Shown: piece after piece, positions 33,019 through 41,962 of the stretch
How the letters are laid out: each line of letters begins with the position of its first letter
Numbering within the stretch: position 1 is the first letter of the stretch
Assembly: GCF_003852895.1 (NCBI RefSeq)
Contig: NZ_QUSW01000004.1
Span: 434,001 to 498,000 of the forward strand
Direction: 5' to 3'
Origin: Rhizobacter terrae
Lineage (GTDB): Bacteria; Pseudomonadota; Gammaproteobacteria; Burkholderiales; Burkholderiaceae_C
DNA: 64,000 nucleotides
Notes under the pieces: generated by a model
What the model saw: the letters and a program-made list of their open reading frames with translations, nothing else
Told to the model about the DNA's origin: nothing
Database searches by the model: none
Made by a program: the position numbers and the translations under genes

Positions 33019-35421
33019 CTACTTCCGAGGCTGCAACACCAGCACCGACTCCGCCGCCCCACCCCACACCGGCACGTACTCCACCTTCGCCCACGGCTGC
33101 ACAAAACTCTTGTAGTGCGGCGAGAAGAACAACCCCGACTGCCCGCTCGAATGCATGAAGCGCGACTGGCTCGGATCACCCAGGTCATACAAGCCGCGGA
33201 ACGACGGCCCATGCTCGTCCAGGTACAGCTCACCGGTCGTCGCATCCGGCCGCAGGTTCACACGCGACACGTTCAGCGTGTACGTGTCGCCGCCCACCGG
33301 AGTCCGCAACTCGAACCACTTCGCCAGCGGCTTCACACGGCTCAACGGCCGGTGCTCCGAGCGCGCCACGTGGGCCTTGCTCCATTGCCATGTCGACACG
33401 TCCGGACCTTGCTGCGCCTGGATCTCCTCCAGCGCCTTGGTGAAAGCCAGGTCGATCATCTGGTCGCAGGTCTCCACGACATCCTTCGTGTCCTTGTTGT
33501 CGCACCACCAGGCGTCCTTGCGCTCCAGCACACCCTCCAGCGCGTCGCGATAGCTGCGGCCCGAGCGCTCGTAGAGCTTGTCGCCCACCTCGTCAGCGAA
33601 GATGAGCTGCGCCAGATGCCGCGTCCAGGACCACAGGATCAGCGGCGCTGCCTTGTCGGCCGCCATGGTCCCGTCGAAGCCGGCCAGTTGCTCCTGCGCG
33701 GCTGCCGCCAGCGGATGCGCGGACTTTGCCTTCTGCAGGTAGGGCAGCACCTTCGGCGTCGCCAGCGACAGCACGTCCGCCTGCATGTCGCGCAGGCTGT
33801 CGATGTTGTGCTGCGGCTTGGCCTTGAGCATCTGCTCGATGCGCTGCATGCGGTAGGGCACCGTCCACTCGCTCGTCAGGTAGTGCGGGTAGTCGACTGG
33901 ATGGATGCGCTGGTTGGCCGTGCCGATCCAGCCGCGTTCAGGGTCGATCTCACGCGGCGTGAGGCCCGCTTCGAGGTATCCGTTCCAGTCGTAGCGCGCG
34001 TCCCACCCCGGCGCCGGCACCTGACCCTTCAGGTCGTTCTCCGGCTTGCGCAGCGGCACGCGTCCGGCCGACACCACGCCGATGTGTCCCTCGCGGTCCG
34101 CCACCACCATGTTCTGCATCGGCGCGCTGTACTTGGCCGAGGCGGCCACGAACTCCGCCACCGAGCGCGCGGTATTGAAGCCGATGGAGGCATCGAGGGT
34201 GCCCAGGTCGGTGTCCAGCGCCGTCCAGCGCATGGCCAGCGCATAGGTGGGCCGCGAGGCCGGCCCGGTCAAGCCCTCCAGGCCATCGGAGATCACCGGA
34301 CCGTGCCGCGTGGCCCGAACGGTGATCGCCACATCCGGCTTGCCCTTGACCTTGATGATCTCGTTGACTGTCTCGAACGGCGCCCAGCCCGTGGGCGTCT
34401 GGTACTGCGTGGGGTCATCGGGCTTGATGCGCTCGATGTAGATGTCCTGCACATCCGGCCCGGTGTTCGTGAAGCCCCAGGCGATGTTCTCGTTCTGCCC
34501 CAGCACCACGCCCGGCAGCCCCGGCATGGTCGCGCCGGCCACCTTGAAGCCGGGCGCCTCCAGCCGCGCCAGGTACCACAGCGCCGGCGCGGTGAGCTTC
34601 AGGTGCGGGTCGTTGGCCAGCAGCGGCTTGCCGGTGGTGGTGTGCGAGCCGTGCACCACCCAGTTGTTGGAGCCGATGCCCTCGATGCCCGACTCCGGCG
34701 CCATCAGCAGGGCTTGCTGCCCGGTTCGTCCGTCGATCTTCAGGTCGCGGTACAGCGCGGCATAGTCCGCCGTCACCAGCGGTTTGTCGCCCGGGTACGG
34801 CGGCAGCAGTTCGTTGATGCGATCCACCGGCATGCGAAGCGCCAGGCGCATGCGCAGGATCTCGGTGGTCCAGTTGCCGCCCAGGTCCCAGGCCATCATG
34901 GTCAGCCAGGCCATGGTGTCTTCGGGCATCCAGGGCTCGGGCTGCACGCCCGTCAGGATGAACTCCGGCGGACGCGCCTTCAGCCCTTGTGCCAGATAGG
35001 CGTTGATGCCCGCGGTGTAGGCCAGCACGGCGGCCTTGGCCGGCGCACTGGCATTGGCCCACTGCACCGCTGCCGTGCGCCGCACGCCCAGGGCGCGCAG
35101 GAACTTGTCGTTGTCCAGGGCCGCTTCGCCGAAGGCCTCGGCGAGCCGGCCTGAGCCGATGCGACGGTGCGTCTCCAATTGCCACAGCCGGTCCTGCGCA
35201 TGCACGAAGCCCAGCCCGAACAGCGCGTCGTCCACCGACATGGCCTTGATGGTCGGAATGCCGTTCGCATCGCGCTCGATGCGGATCTCCGCCTTCGGGC
35301 CGGCAATGCTCATGCTGCCGTCCACCTGCGGCGACACCTGCTTCACGTAGATGAACCAGGCCGCCGCCACCACGAGAACCAGCAGCAGCACCAGCGCCGC
35401 GAACCTGCGCAACCACTTCAT
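33019..35421 (-). CDS. Penicillin acylase family N-terminal nucleophile hydrolase
   Basis: An 800-residue amidase-type Ntn hydrolase, made as a precursor that self-cleaves into alpha and beta subunits. The beta-chain nucleophile is Ser251 in GIGSNNWVVHGS, with the cut expected before it. Other family blocks are IRIERDANGIPTIKA, GFVHAQDRLWQLETHRRIGSGRLAE and LANDPHLKL. The N terminus (8-24) is a hydrophobic segment preceded by Arg/Lys residues, so the protein is anchored in or exported across the inner membrane. The substrate could be acyl-homoserine lactone, a beta-lactam or another amide. ATG 35421 is chosen because it opens the TM segment. Confidence 0.9.
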   Translation of the reverse strand: MKWLRRFAALVLLLVLVVAAAWFIYVKQVSPQVDGSMSIAGPKAEIRIERDANGIPTIKAMSVDDALFGLGFVHAQDRLWQLETHRRIGSGRLAEAFGEAALDNDKFLRALGVRRTAAVQWANASAPAKAAVLAYTAGINAYLAQGLKARPPEFILTGVQPEPWMPEDTMAWLTMMAWDLGGNWTTEILRMRLALRMPVDRINELLPPYPGDKPLVTADYAALYRDLKIDGRTGQQALLMAPESGIEGIGSNNWVVHGSHTTTGKPLLANDPHLKLTAPALWYLARLEAPGFKVAGATMPGLPGVVLGQNENIAWGFTNTGPDVQDIYIERIKPDDPTQYQTPTGWAPFETVNEIIKVKGKPDVAITVRATRHGPVISDGLEGLTGPASRPTYALAMRWTALDTDLGTLDASIGFNTARSVAEFVAASAKYSAPMQNMVVADREGHIGVVSAGRVPLRKPENDLKGQVPAPGWDARYDWNGYLEAGLTPREIDPERGWIGTANQRIHPVDYPHYLTSEWTVPYRMQRIEQMLKAKPQHNIDSLRDMQADVLSLATPKVLPYLQKAKSAHPLAAAAQEQLAGFDGTMAADKAAPLILWSWTRHLAQLIFADEVGDKLYERSGRSYRDALEGVLERKDAWWCDNKDTKDVVETCDQMIDLAFTKALEEIQAQQGPDVSTWQWSKAHVARSEHRPLSRVKPLAKWFELRTPVGGDTYTLNVSRVNLRPDATTGELYLDEHGPSFRGLYDLGDPSQSRFMHSSGQSGLFFSPHYKSFVQPWAKVEYVPVWGGAAESVLVLQPRK

Positions 35422-35588
35422 TGAACGTCTCCACCTCGGCACGAGGCCGCTTGACCGGCCCGCATTGTCGTGGCGGCCTCCAAGGGAATCAGTCAGGCAT
35501 TACGAGCCCTTTTCCAGAGATCGCACCAGGGGCGGCCGCCGAACAATGCTCTCACAGCCTGCCAAGGGCGGGCCCAGGGGAAAGCATC

Positions 35589-36077
35589 ATGTGGTCGGGT
35601 CTCGTTCAGCTGCCAACCAAGTCGCGCCAGGCCGCCAAGGCGCCGGCCCGGCTGGAAAGCTGCCCGCCCGCCCCCTTCGGCCACGAGGCTGGCTTCATGG
35701 ACCGGCTGCTGGACCGCCTGATCGACTGGCTGGGCGAAGGCTTCGAGCGTCGCCGCCACGCCAATGCCGACTCCAACGACTCGCAGCCGCCGGCTGGCGT
35801 CACCCCGCTTCCCGTGGTGCGGCTGGAGTTCGCTGACGCCGTCGCGGACATTCCCACCCGCGCCGCCGACGAGCTGGCGCACCGCATCCACAACGCCCGC
35901 TCGCTGCGCGAGCTGTGGCACCTGCGGGCCGACGTGTTCAACGCCGTGTCCTGCCATTGCGATCAAGCCGAGGCACGAACGCGCCTCGCGCAACTCAACC
36001 GCCATTTCCCGGCGCGTGCGCCCAAGAGCGGTTTCGGGGGATTCGATGTCATCGAGCCAGGGAGGTCGAAGTCATGA
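35589..36077 (+). CDS. Hypothetical protein (162 residues)
   Basis: I do not recognise this gene. It starts at an ATG preceded by AGGGGAAA and encodes a cytoplasmic protein with no TM or signal peptide. An amphipathic N-terminal stretch (MDRLLDRLIDWLGEGFERRR) lies near residue 40. The C-terminal half is predicted helical with AADELAHRIHNARSLRELWHL and ends in a basic tail. The frame remains open back to 35421, but without a ribosome site. Its stop overlaps the next ATG (ATGA), so the pair form one translational unit. Confidence 0.65.
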   Translation: MWSGLVQLPTKSRQAAKAPARLESCPPAPFGHEAGFMDRLLDRLIDWLGEGFERRRHANADSNDSQPPAGVTPLPVVRLEFADAVADIPTRAADELAHRIHNARSLRELWHLRADVFNAVSCHCDQAEARTRLAQLNRHFPARAPKSGFGGFDVIEPGRSKS

Positions 36078-36427
36078 CCAAGCCGCACACCCATTCGTTC
36101 GAGCATGCCGCCGCCATCCATGGCTACGGCATGCCCGATGACCGCCTCGCCCGCATGGCCGCGCGCCGTGCGTTCGTGGAGATGAAGCAGGTGTTCATGC
36201 GTGCCGCCGCCGATGTGGATGGCACGGTGGGCGAGATGCTCCAGCAGCGCGTACGCGCGGCCAACGAGCCGGTGGAGCTGTGGCGCATCCGCGCCGTGCT
36301 GCTGGCCTCGCTGCCGGCACACCACCAGCGCACGCTGACGCATCGCATCGAGCTGCACCGGCAGTTGGACAGCCTGTTCCCGTTCAACGCCTGCGCGACG
36401 GTACCTGCCCCGCTACAGCATTCGTAG
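36074..36427 (+). CDS. Hypothetical protein (117 residues)
   Basis: An unrecognised, His- and Arg-rich, all-helical small protein (MTKPHTHSFEHAAAIHGYGM at the start; later RTLTHRIELHRQLDSLFPF). A GGGAGGTCG ribosome site precedes the ATG, which overlaps the stop of the previous hypothetical gene. Both contain a similar helical pattern ending in an LxxLF-type motif before a basic or short tail, so they may be partners. Its end converges on the LysE gene with an 8-base gap. Confidence 0.65.
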   Translation: MTKPHTHSFEHAAAIHGYGMPDDRLARMAARRAFVEMKQVFMRAAADVDGTVGEMLQQRVRAANEPVELWRIRAVLLASLPAHHQRTLTHRIELHRQLDSLFPFNACATVPAPLQHS

Positions 36428-36435
36428 GCGCCGCC

Positions 36436-37071
36436 CTACCTGGACGACAGCGCCAGCTTCACCCCCAGCCCGACGAACACCGCGCCCACCGCGCGCCGCA
36501 GCCACGCGCCCACGCGACCGGCCGAGGCCGACTGCGACATCTGCTCGCGCACCGCGCCGGCCATGAACGACATCGCCACGTTGATGGCGGTACCACCCAC
36601 ATTGAAGATCGTGCCCAGCACCACGAAGGCCATCACCTGGCCCGACTCGCCGGGCGAGATGAACTGGGGCAGGAAGGCCAGGAAGAACAAGGCGACCTTC
36701 GGGTTGAGTGCGTTCGTCAGCGCACCCTGCCAGAACACCTTGCGCGGGTCGGCCACGGCCGTCGCACCGGGCTCGCTCGACGGCCGGCTGCGCAGCATCT
36801 GCAGCCCCACCCACACGAGGTAGGCGGCCCCCACCCACTTCACGACCTCGAAGGCCACGGCGGACGCCGCCAGCAGCGCCGACAGGCCCACCGCCGCCAG
36901 CACGGTGTGCAGCACGCAGCCCGCACCAACGCCCAGCGATGCCATCACGCCCGCACGCTTGCCGTTGGCCGCGCTGTTGCCGATGACGAACAGCATGTCC
37001 GGCCCGGGCGTGAGGTTCACCAGCAGGGCCGCCGTCATGAACAGCGGCAGGTCGTGGATGGGCAGGCTCAC
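36436..37071 (-). CDS. LysE/RhtB-family amino-acid exporter
   Basis: A 211-residue inner-membrane exporter with about six TMs. The N-terminal LPLFMTAALLVNLTPGPDMLFVIGNSAANGKRAG block, especially NLTPGPD, is the family signature, and ALTNALNPKVALFFLAFLPQF is the second conserved block. Members export lysine, threonine or homoserine-like compounds; the substrate here is not determined. The GTG start overlaps the TGA stop of the DUF1993 gene (GTGA), so expression is coupled to it. Confidence 0.92.
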   Translation of the reverse strand: MSLPIHDLPLFMTAALLVNLTPGPDMLFVIGNSAANGKRAGVMASLGVGAGCVLHTVLAAVGLSALLAASAVAFEVVKWVGAAYLVWVGLQMLRSRPSSEPGATAVADPRKVFWQGALTNALNPKVALFFLAFLPQFISPGESGQVMAFVVLGTIFNVGGTAINVAMSFMAGAVREQMSQSASAGRVGAWLRRAVGAVFVGLGVKLALSSR

Positions 37072-37577
37072 TTCAGCGGACCGAGGTAGTCGCTCTTGCC
37101 CAGGTCCACGCCGTTGTGGCGCAGCAGGGCGTAGGCGGTGGTCACGTGGAAGAAGAAGTTGGGCAGCACGAAGTTCTTGAGGTAGGGCTCGCCCTTGACC
37201 ACGATGGGCCCGTCACGGCGGGGCACGGTGATGTCGTGGTCCTCGCTGCCGTTGATCTTGTCGGCCGGCACCGATTCCACGAAGGCGATGGTCTTGCGGA
37301 TGCGCTCGCGCAGTTCGTCCAGCGTGGCCTCGTTGTCCTCGAATTTCGGGGCCTCGATGCCGGCCAGGCGCGCCACGCCGAACTTGGCGGCGTCGCTGGC
37401 GATCTGGATCTGCTTGGTGAAGGGCAGCATGTCCGGTGCCAGGCGGGCGCCCAGCAGCACGGTGGGCTCGAATTTCTTGGCAGCAGCATGCGCCTCGGCC
37501 TTGTCCAGCCAGGTCAGCAGGTTGTTGAACATGCGCACGAAGATCGGCACGCTGGCCGAATGCATGGAGATGGACAT
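37068..37577 (-). CDS. DUF1993 family protein
   Basis: A 169-residue protein of the DUF1993 family, a helical-bundle group related to DinB-like folds with no established function. Typical blocks are PIFVRMFNNLLTWLDKAEAHA, RLAPDMLPFTKQIQIASDAAK and NFVLPNFFFHVTTAYALLRHNGVDLGK. AGGAG lies ahead of the ATG. It precedes and is coupled to the LysE-type exporter gene. No functional link between the two is known to me. Confidence 0.88.
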   Translation of the reverse strand: MSISMHSASVPIFVRMFNNLLTWLDKAEAHAAAKKFEPTVLLGARLAPDMLPFTKQIQIASDAAKFGVARLAGIEAPKFEDNEATLDELRERIRKTIAFVESVPADKINGSEDHDITVPRRDGPIVVKGEPYLKNFVLPNFFFHVTTAYALLRHNGVDLGKSDYLGPLK

Positions 37578-37698
37578 GGACGCTTGTCTCCTGAATCGTC
37601 TGGTTGGTTGCGGGGGGAAGCCGCGATGCTACCGCCGACCGGATGGACGTGCAGGACAGGCCCCAAGCGGGGTGCCAAAGACGGGGCACAATCAGCCT

Positions 37699-38706
37699 GT
37701 GAACATCATCATCCTCGACGACTATCAGGACGCCGTTCGCAAGCTCAGGTGCGCGAGCAAGCTGGAATCCCTCAACGCGAAGGTGTTCACCAACACCGTC
37801 AAGGGCATCGGCCAGCTGTCGGTGCGCTTGCGCGACGCCGACGTGCTGGTGCTGATCCGCGAGCGCACCCAGTTCCCCAAGCAGCTGCTGGAAAAGCTGC
37901 CCCGCCTCAAGCTCATTGCCCAGACCGGACGCATCGGCTCGCACATCGACATCGAGACCTGCACCCGCATGGGCATCGCCGTGGCCGAGGGCGTGGGCTC
38001 GCCAGTGGCGCCGGCCGAACTGACCTGGGCGCTCATCATGTCGGCCATGCGGCGGCTGCCGCAGTACATCGGCAACCTCAAGCACGGCGCCTGGCAGCAG
38101 TCGGGTCTGAAGGCCGCCTCCATGCCTCCAAATTTCGGACTGGGCATGGTGCTCAAGGGCAAGAAGCTGGGCATCTGGGGCTACGGCAAGATCGGCCAGC
38201 TGGTGGCCGGCTACGGCCGGGCTTTCGGGATGTCGGTGGTGGTATGGGGCAGCGAGTCGGCCCGCGGCAAGGCCGTGGAAGACGGCCATGTGGCCGCGAC
38301 GAGCTGCGAGGACTTCTTCGCTACCTGCGATGTGCTCAGCCTGCACCTGCGGCTGAGCGACACGACGCGCGGCATCGTCAAGCACGAGGCGCTGGCGCAG
38401 ATGAAACCGACCGCCTTGCTGGTGAACACCTCGCGGGCCGAGCTCATCGAGGAAGGCGCGCTGGTTTCGGCGCTGAACCGCGGGAGGCCCGGCATGGCGG
38501 CGGTGGACGTGTTCGAGAGCGAACCCATCCTGCAGGGCCACCCGCTGCTGCGGCTGGAGAACGCCGTCTGCACACCGCACATCGGCTATGTCGAGCAGGA
38601 CAGTTATGAGCTCTACTTCAGCGCGGCCTTCGACAACGTGGTCAACTTCGTGAATGGTCATCCGAGCAACATCGTCAACCCGGACGCGCTGAAGGTCTTG
38701 CGTTGA
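37699..38706 (+). CDS. D-2-hydroxyacid dehydrogenase family protein
   Basis: A 335-residue NAD(P)-dependent dehydrogenase. The nucleotide site is LGIWGYGKIGQLVAGYGRAFG, the substrate and catalytic residues are in LLVNTSRAELIEEGAL (Arg) and the late VCTPHIGYVEQ (His), with a Glu in AAVDVFESEP. Usual partners are phosphoglycerate, glyoxylate or other 2-hydroxy acids, but this subtype is not resolved. The GTG start was chosen because it gives MNIIILDDYQDAV; no nearby ATG fits. Its stop overlaps the TTG start of the first chromate-transporter subunit. Confidence 0.9.
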   Translation: MNIIILDDYQDAVRKLRCASKLESLNAKVFTNTVKGIGQLSVRLRDADVLVLIRERTQFPKQLLEKLPRLKLIAQTGRIGSHIDIETCTRMGIAVAEGVGSPVAPAELTWALIMSAMRRLPQYIGNLKHGAWQQSGLKAASMPPNFGLGMVLKGKKLGIWGYGKIGQLVAGYGRAFGMSVVVWGSESARGKAVEDGHVAATSCEDFFATCDVLSLHLRLSDTTRGIVKHEALAQMKPTALLVNTSRAELIEEGALVSALNRGRPGMAAVDVFESEPILQGHPLLRLENAVCTPHIGYVEQDSYELYFSAAFDNVVNFVNGHPSNIVNPDALKVLR

Positions 38707-39302
38707 GCGACGACACCGCAGACATCCCTCCCCCACCGGCCGAACCGGCCGCGCCCCGGTCCCTGGGCGATCTCTTCTGGACTTTCACCAGCCTGTCGAT
38801 GCAGGGCTTCGGCGGCGTGCTGGCGATCGCCCAGCGCGAGCTGGTCGAACACAAGCAGTGGATGACCCGCGAGCAGTTCGTGGAAATCCTCTCCGTGAGC
38901 CAGGTGCTGCCCGGGCCCAACATCGTGAACATGTCGCTGATGATCGGCGACCGCCATTTCGGCCTGCGCGGCGCGTTCACCGCCCTGGCCGGCATGCTGC
39001 TGATTCCCATGCTGGTGGTGCTGGGCATCGCGGCGCTGTATGCGCAGTTCGCCTCGCACCCGATGGTCAGCGGGGCGCTGCGCGGCATGGGTGCGGTGTC
39101 GGCGGGGCTGGTCATCGCCACCGCCGTCAAGCTTGCGACCACGCTGCGCAAGGGGCCAATGGGCGTGCCCATCAGCATGGTGTTCGGCGCGCTGACCTTC
39201 GTGGCGGTCGGGCTGCTGCGCTGGCCGCTGATCTGGGTGCTGCTCGCGCTGGGGCCAATCGCGATCGGCGTGGCCTGGCATCGACTCAAGCCTCTCCCAT
39301 GA
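38703..39302 (+). CDS. Chromate transporter subunit (short CHR type), first half
   Basis: A 199-residue membrane protein of the CHR family, which exports or exchanges chromate and possibly sulfate. The signature is SMQGFGGVLAIAQRELVEHKQWMT and LSVSQVLPGPNIVNMSLMIG (PGPN), with about five further TMs. It is half the size of full ChrA; the partner half follows immediately. The TTG start overlaps the dehydrogenase stop (TTGA), and there is no ATG before residue 33, so TTG is the best candidate. Gene overlaps suggest a three-gene operon. Confidence 0.85.
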   Translation: MSDDTADIPPPPAEPAAPRSLGDLFWTFTSLSMQGFGGVLAIAQRELVEHKQWMTREQFVEILSVSQVLPGPNIVNMSLMIGDRHFGLRGAFTALAGMLLIPMLVVLGIAALYAQFASHPMVSGALRGMGAVSAGLVIATAVKLATTLRKGPMGVPISMVFGALTFVAVGLLRWPLIWVLLALGPIAIGVAWHRLKPLP

Positions 39303-39847
39303 CCGCCTGGCTGACCACCCACTCCTGGGCCGACATCGGCGCTCTGTTCGGGCACTTCCTGATGCTCAGCTTCCTGGCCATTGGCGGCGCCATCACCACC
39401 ACGCCGGAGATGAGCCGCTTCCTGGTCAACGAACGGGGCTGGCTCACGCCGCCGGAGTTCACCGCGTCCATCGCCATCGCCCAGGCGGCGCCCGGGCCCA
39501 ACGTGCTGTTCGTGGCGGTGCTGGGCTGGAACGTGGCGGGGCCGGTGGGTGCGATGGCAGCGATGACGGGCATCCTGATTCCGTCCACCGCCTTGTCGCT
39601 GTGGGCCACGCGATGGGGCCAGGCACGCAAGGACACACGCGGCGTGAAGGCCTTCACCGCGGGGCTGGCGCCAGTCACCATCGGGCTGCTGATCGCCACC
39701 GGCTGGATCCTGTCCGGCCCGGCCACCGGTCACGTCGGCTCGATGCTGCTGGTCGCGATGACCGTGGTCGTGATGGTCCGCACCAAGCTCAGCCCGATGT
39801 GGATGGTCGCGGCAGGCGCCATTGCGGGCGCCATCGGGTTCGCTTGA
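39299..39847 (+). CDS. Chromate transporter subunit (short CHR type), second half
   Basis: A 182-residue membrane protein that pairs with the upstream CHR subunit; two short CHR proteins together equal one long ChrA. The motifs SFLAIGGAITTTPEMSRFLVNERGW and IAQAAPGPNVLFVAVLGWNVAG (PGPN) are conserved. The ATG overlaps the stop of the first subunit (ATGA). About six TMs are predicted. Chromate is the family's known substrate, but other anions have not been excluded in short-type members. Confidence 0.87.
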   Translation: MTAWLTTHSWADIGALFGHFLMLSFLAIGGAITTTPEMSRFLVNERGWLTPPEFTASIAIAQAAPGPNVLFVAVLGWNVAGPVGAMAAMTGILIPSTALSLWATRWGQARKDTRGVKAFTAGLAPVTIGLLIATGWILSGPATGHVGSMLLVAMTVVVMVRTKLSPMWMVAAGAIAGAIGFA

Positions 39848-39859
39848 ATCAGGCCTGAG

Positions 39860-40297
39860 TCAGCGCAGCGCGTCGGCCACCAGCATCGGCAGCTCGGTGA
39901 GATCGCGCGCCACGGCAGCCGGCAGGTCGTCCCAGGTTTCGCCGGCGATCAGGACCTCGGTCGCGCCATCGGCATCAGCGCGCACGACCACCGCCAACGG
40001 CAGTTCCGGCCGGGATTCGGGACCTTCCATCAGCACCGGCGTGCCGCCGGCCGCGGACTCGAACACGATGAGCGTGAACTCGTCGCGCCCATCGCCCTTG
40101 CACACCCTGGTGAACACCGACAGGCCATGCTGAGGCGCACAGGCCTCGATGCGCTGCACCGTTTCCAGGACACGGAAACGGCTGGCCTGCGAAGAATGGG
40201 GGCTGCGCTCATGCGCCAGCGCGCCGCGGCCGATGCCCAGCGCCGCCATCACCACCGCAACACTACCCGTCATCCAGAAGCGGAAGGGATGCTTCAT
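39860..40297 (-). CDS. Exported protein of unknown function
   Basis: A 145-residue protein with a signal peptide (MKHPFRFWMTGSVAVVMAALG, cut near ALA-HERSP). The mature part is hydrophilic with two Cys (IEACAPQHG and TRVCKGDGRDE), perhaps a periplasmic disulphide, and a run of beta-like stretches FTLIVFESAAGGTPVLMEGPES. A clear GAGGAGAG ribosome site precedes the ATG at 40297, so the longer frame to 40384 is not used. I do not recognise a family. Confidence 0.72.
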   Translation of the reverse strand: MKHPFRFWMTGSVAVVMAALGIGRGALAHERSPHSSQASRFRVLETVQRIEACAPQHGLSVFTRVCKGDGRDEFTLIVFESAAGGTPVLMEGPESRPELPLAVVVRADADGATEVLIAGETWDDLPAAVARDLTELPMLVADALR

Positions 40298-40502
40298 CGA
40301 GAGCTCTCCTCGGTTCAGACTGCGTACAACATTCCGAGTGTGGGCCCGGAACGTGACCTCCCTGTGAACGCCGGTAAAACTCAAGGAGCCTTCGGTAAAG
40401 CAGAACTGCCGGGGCTCTCGAAGAAACGGTTAGTGTGGATCAGCGCCGCACCAATTTGGGCTATCCCCTGACGGACTCGTGGTGACGGCCTTCGAGCGCG
40501 CT

Positions 40503-41129
40503 CTACTTGGTGCCGAAGATCTTGTCGCCCGCGTCGCCCAGGCCAGGAATGATGTAGCCGACTTCGTTCAAGTGGCTGTCGATGGCCGCCGCCCAGCAGC
40601 GAACCTCCGGATGCGCCTTGTCCAGCGCCGCGACGCCTTCGGGCGCCGCCACCAGCACCAGCGCGCGGATGTCGGTGCAGCCGCGGCTCTTGAGCAGGTC
40701 CACGGTGGCAATCATCGAGCCCGCGGTGGCGAGCATCGGGTCGATGATGATGGCCGTGCGCTGGTCGAGGTGGCCGACGAACTTTTCGAAGTAATTTTCC
40801 GGCTGCAAGGTCTCGTGGTTGCGGCTCAGGCCCACCACGCTGACCTTGGCGTTGGGAATCATGTCCAGCACGCCGTCGAGCATGCCCAGGCCGGCACGCA
40901 GGATGGGCACCACCGTCACCTTGCGGCCGCTGATCTGGTCGACCTCGGTGGGGCCGCTCCAGCACTGGACGGTGGTCTTCTCCAGCGGAAAGTCGGCCGT
41001 GGCTTCGTACGCCAGCAGCCGGGCGAGCTCGTTGGTCAGCTCGCGGAATTTCTTGGTCGAGATGTCGTGCTCGCGCAGCAGCCCGACCTTGTGCTTGACC
41101 AGCGGGTGGCGAACGTCGATGACGGGCAT
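40503..41129 (-). CDS. upp: Uracil phosphoribosyltransferase
   Basis: A 208-residue cytoplasmic salvage enzyme making UMP from uracil and PRPP. Blocks: [17 protein letters not shown] at the start, [14 protein letters not shown], the PRPP loop [21 protein letters not shown], and the C-terminal uracil-binding [19 protein letters not shown]. Length is standard. No uracil permease lies adjacent, and the 205-base gap on its 3' side holds no gene. Confidence 0.97.
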   Translation of the reverse strand: MPVIDVRHPLVKHKVGLLREHDISTKKFRELTNELARLLAYEATADFPLEKTTVQCWSGPTEVDQISGRKVTVVPILRAGLGMLDGVLDMIPNAKVSVVGLSRNHETLQPENYFEKFVGHLDQRTAIIIDPMLATAGSMIATVDLLKSRGCTDIRALVLVAAPEGVAALDKAHPEVRCWAAAIDSHLNEVGYIIPGLGDAGDKIFGTK

Positions 41130-41178
41130 GGCGAGGAATGGCAGTGGCGATGAGCCAGTTTAGCCATCCCCGACCGCG

Positions 41179-41613
41179 TCATTCCTTCGGCCGCATGTTG
41201 ATCGAGCGCAGGTAGGACACCAGGTCCTTCATCTGCTCGTCCGTCAGCTCCGCGCCCCACGGCGGCATGAACTGCGAACGGCCCATGGCCTCGCCGCCCA
41301 TGCGGATGATGAGACCGAAGTACGCGTCGTTCTTGTCGCTCATGCGCAGGTTGGCGGGCTTGGGGTTGTACAGCCGTGCCGCGCGGCCATTGCCGTCGGC
41401 GTTGAAGCCGTGGCAGGTCACGCAGTAGTTGGCGTAGACCAGGCCGCCGCGGAACACCGCGGCATCGGTACTGTCGCGCGGCAGCAGCGCGCCCTGGGCG
41501 CCCTTGTCAGCGCCTTTGTCGGCAGGCTTGTCGGCGGCGAGCACCATGGTGCCGGCCAAGGCCATCAGCACCACCATGCCCAACCGCAACATGGCGGTCC
41601 CAAGCGCTCTCAC
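41179..41613 (-). CDS. Exported c-type cytochrome (mono-haem)
   Basis: A 144-residue periplasmic electron carrier. The signal peptide runs to about residue 26 (MVLA-ADK). Haem binds at CVTCH (64-68), with a distal Met in SQFMPPWGAELTDEQMKDLV, typical of class I cytochromes. A Lys/Asp/Gly-rich linker precedes the haem. The GTG start overlaps the stop of the cupredoxin gene (GTGA); ATG 41592 is a fallback. It is the last gene of a redox operon that also has the di-haem peroxidase. Confidence 0.9.
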   Translation of the reverse strand: MRALGTAMLRLGMVVLMALAGTMVLAADKPADKGADKGAQGALLPRDSTDAAVFRGGLVYANYCVTCHGFNADGNGRAARLYNPKPANLRMSDKNDAYFGLIIRMGGEAMGRSQFMPPWGAELTDEQMKDLVSYLRSINMRPKE

Positions 41614-41939
41614 TTCTGCACCTCGACGATGAGCTTCATGTCCGGATGCACCGCGCACTCGACCTCCACCGTGCCCGGCTTGTCGAAGACGATGCTCTTG
41701 GAGCCGCCCTGGCCGTAGGAGCCGAGGTCGAAGCTCTTGGCATCCGACAGCGAGAACACGTTGTGCGAGAACGGGTCTTCGTTGACGAACTTGATGGAGT
41801 CGCCCACCTTGAGGCTGAGCTTCTTGGTCGAGAAGGCCTTGGCCTTCTGGGTGACCACGTGCTCGGTGGCGAAGGCGCCGGTGCAGCAGGCCGCAGCAGC
41901 GGCGAGCGCCAGCGCGCGGGCGAGGGACATTGCGTTCAT
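41610..41939 (-). CDS. Periplasmic cupredoxin (plastocyanin-like)
   Basis: A 109-residue type I copper protein. After a signal peptide (to GAFA-TEH) it has His59 in DPFSHNVFS and the Cys95-His98-Met101 ligand set in VECAVHPDMKLIV, a complete type I copper site. The fold is a small Greek-key barrel. A ribosome site (AAAGGA) precedes the ATG at 41939; the ATG at 41966 overlapping the chemoreceptor stop would add nine charged residues before the signal peptide. It likely passes electrons to or from the cytochromes encoded beside it. Confidence 0.9.
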   Translation of the reverse strand: MNAMSLARALALAAAAACCTGAFATEHVVTQKAKAFSTKKLSLKVGDSIKFVNEDPFSHNVFSLSDAKSFDLGSYGQGGSKSIVFDKPGTVEVECAVHPDMKLIVEVQK

Positions 41940-41962
41940 TGTCTTGATCCTTTCGAGCCGTT

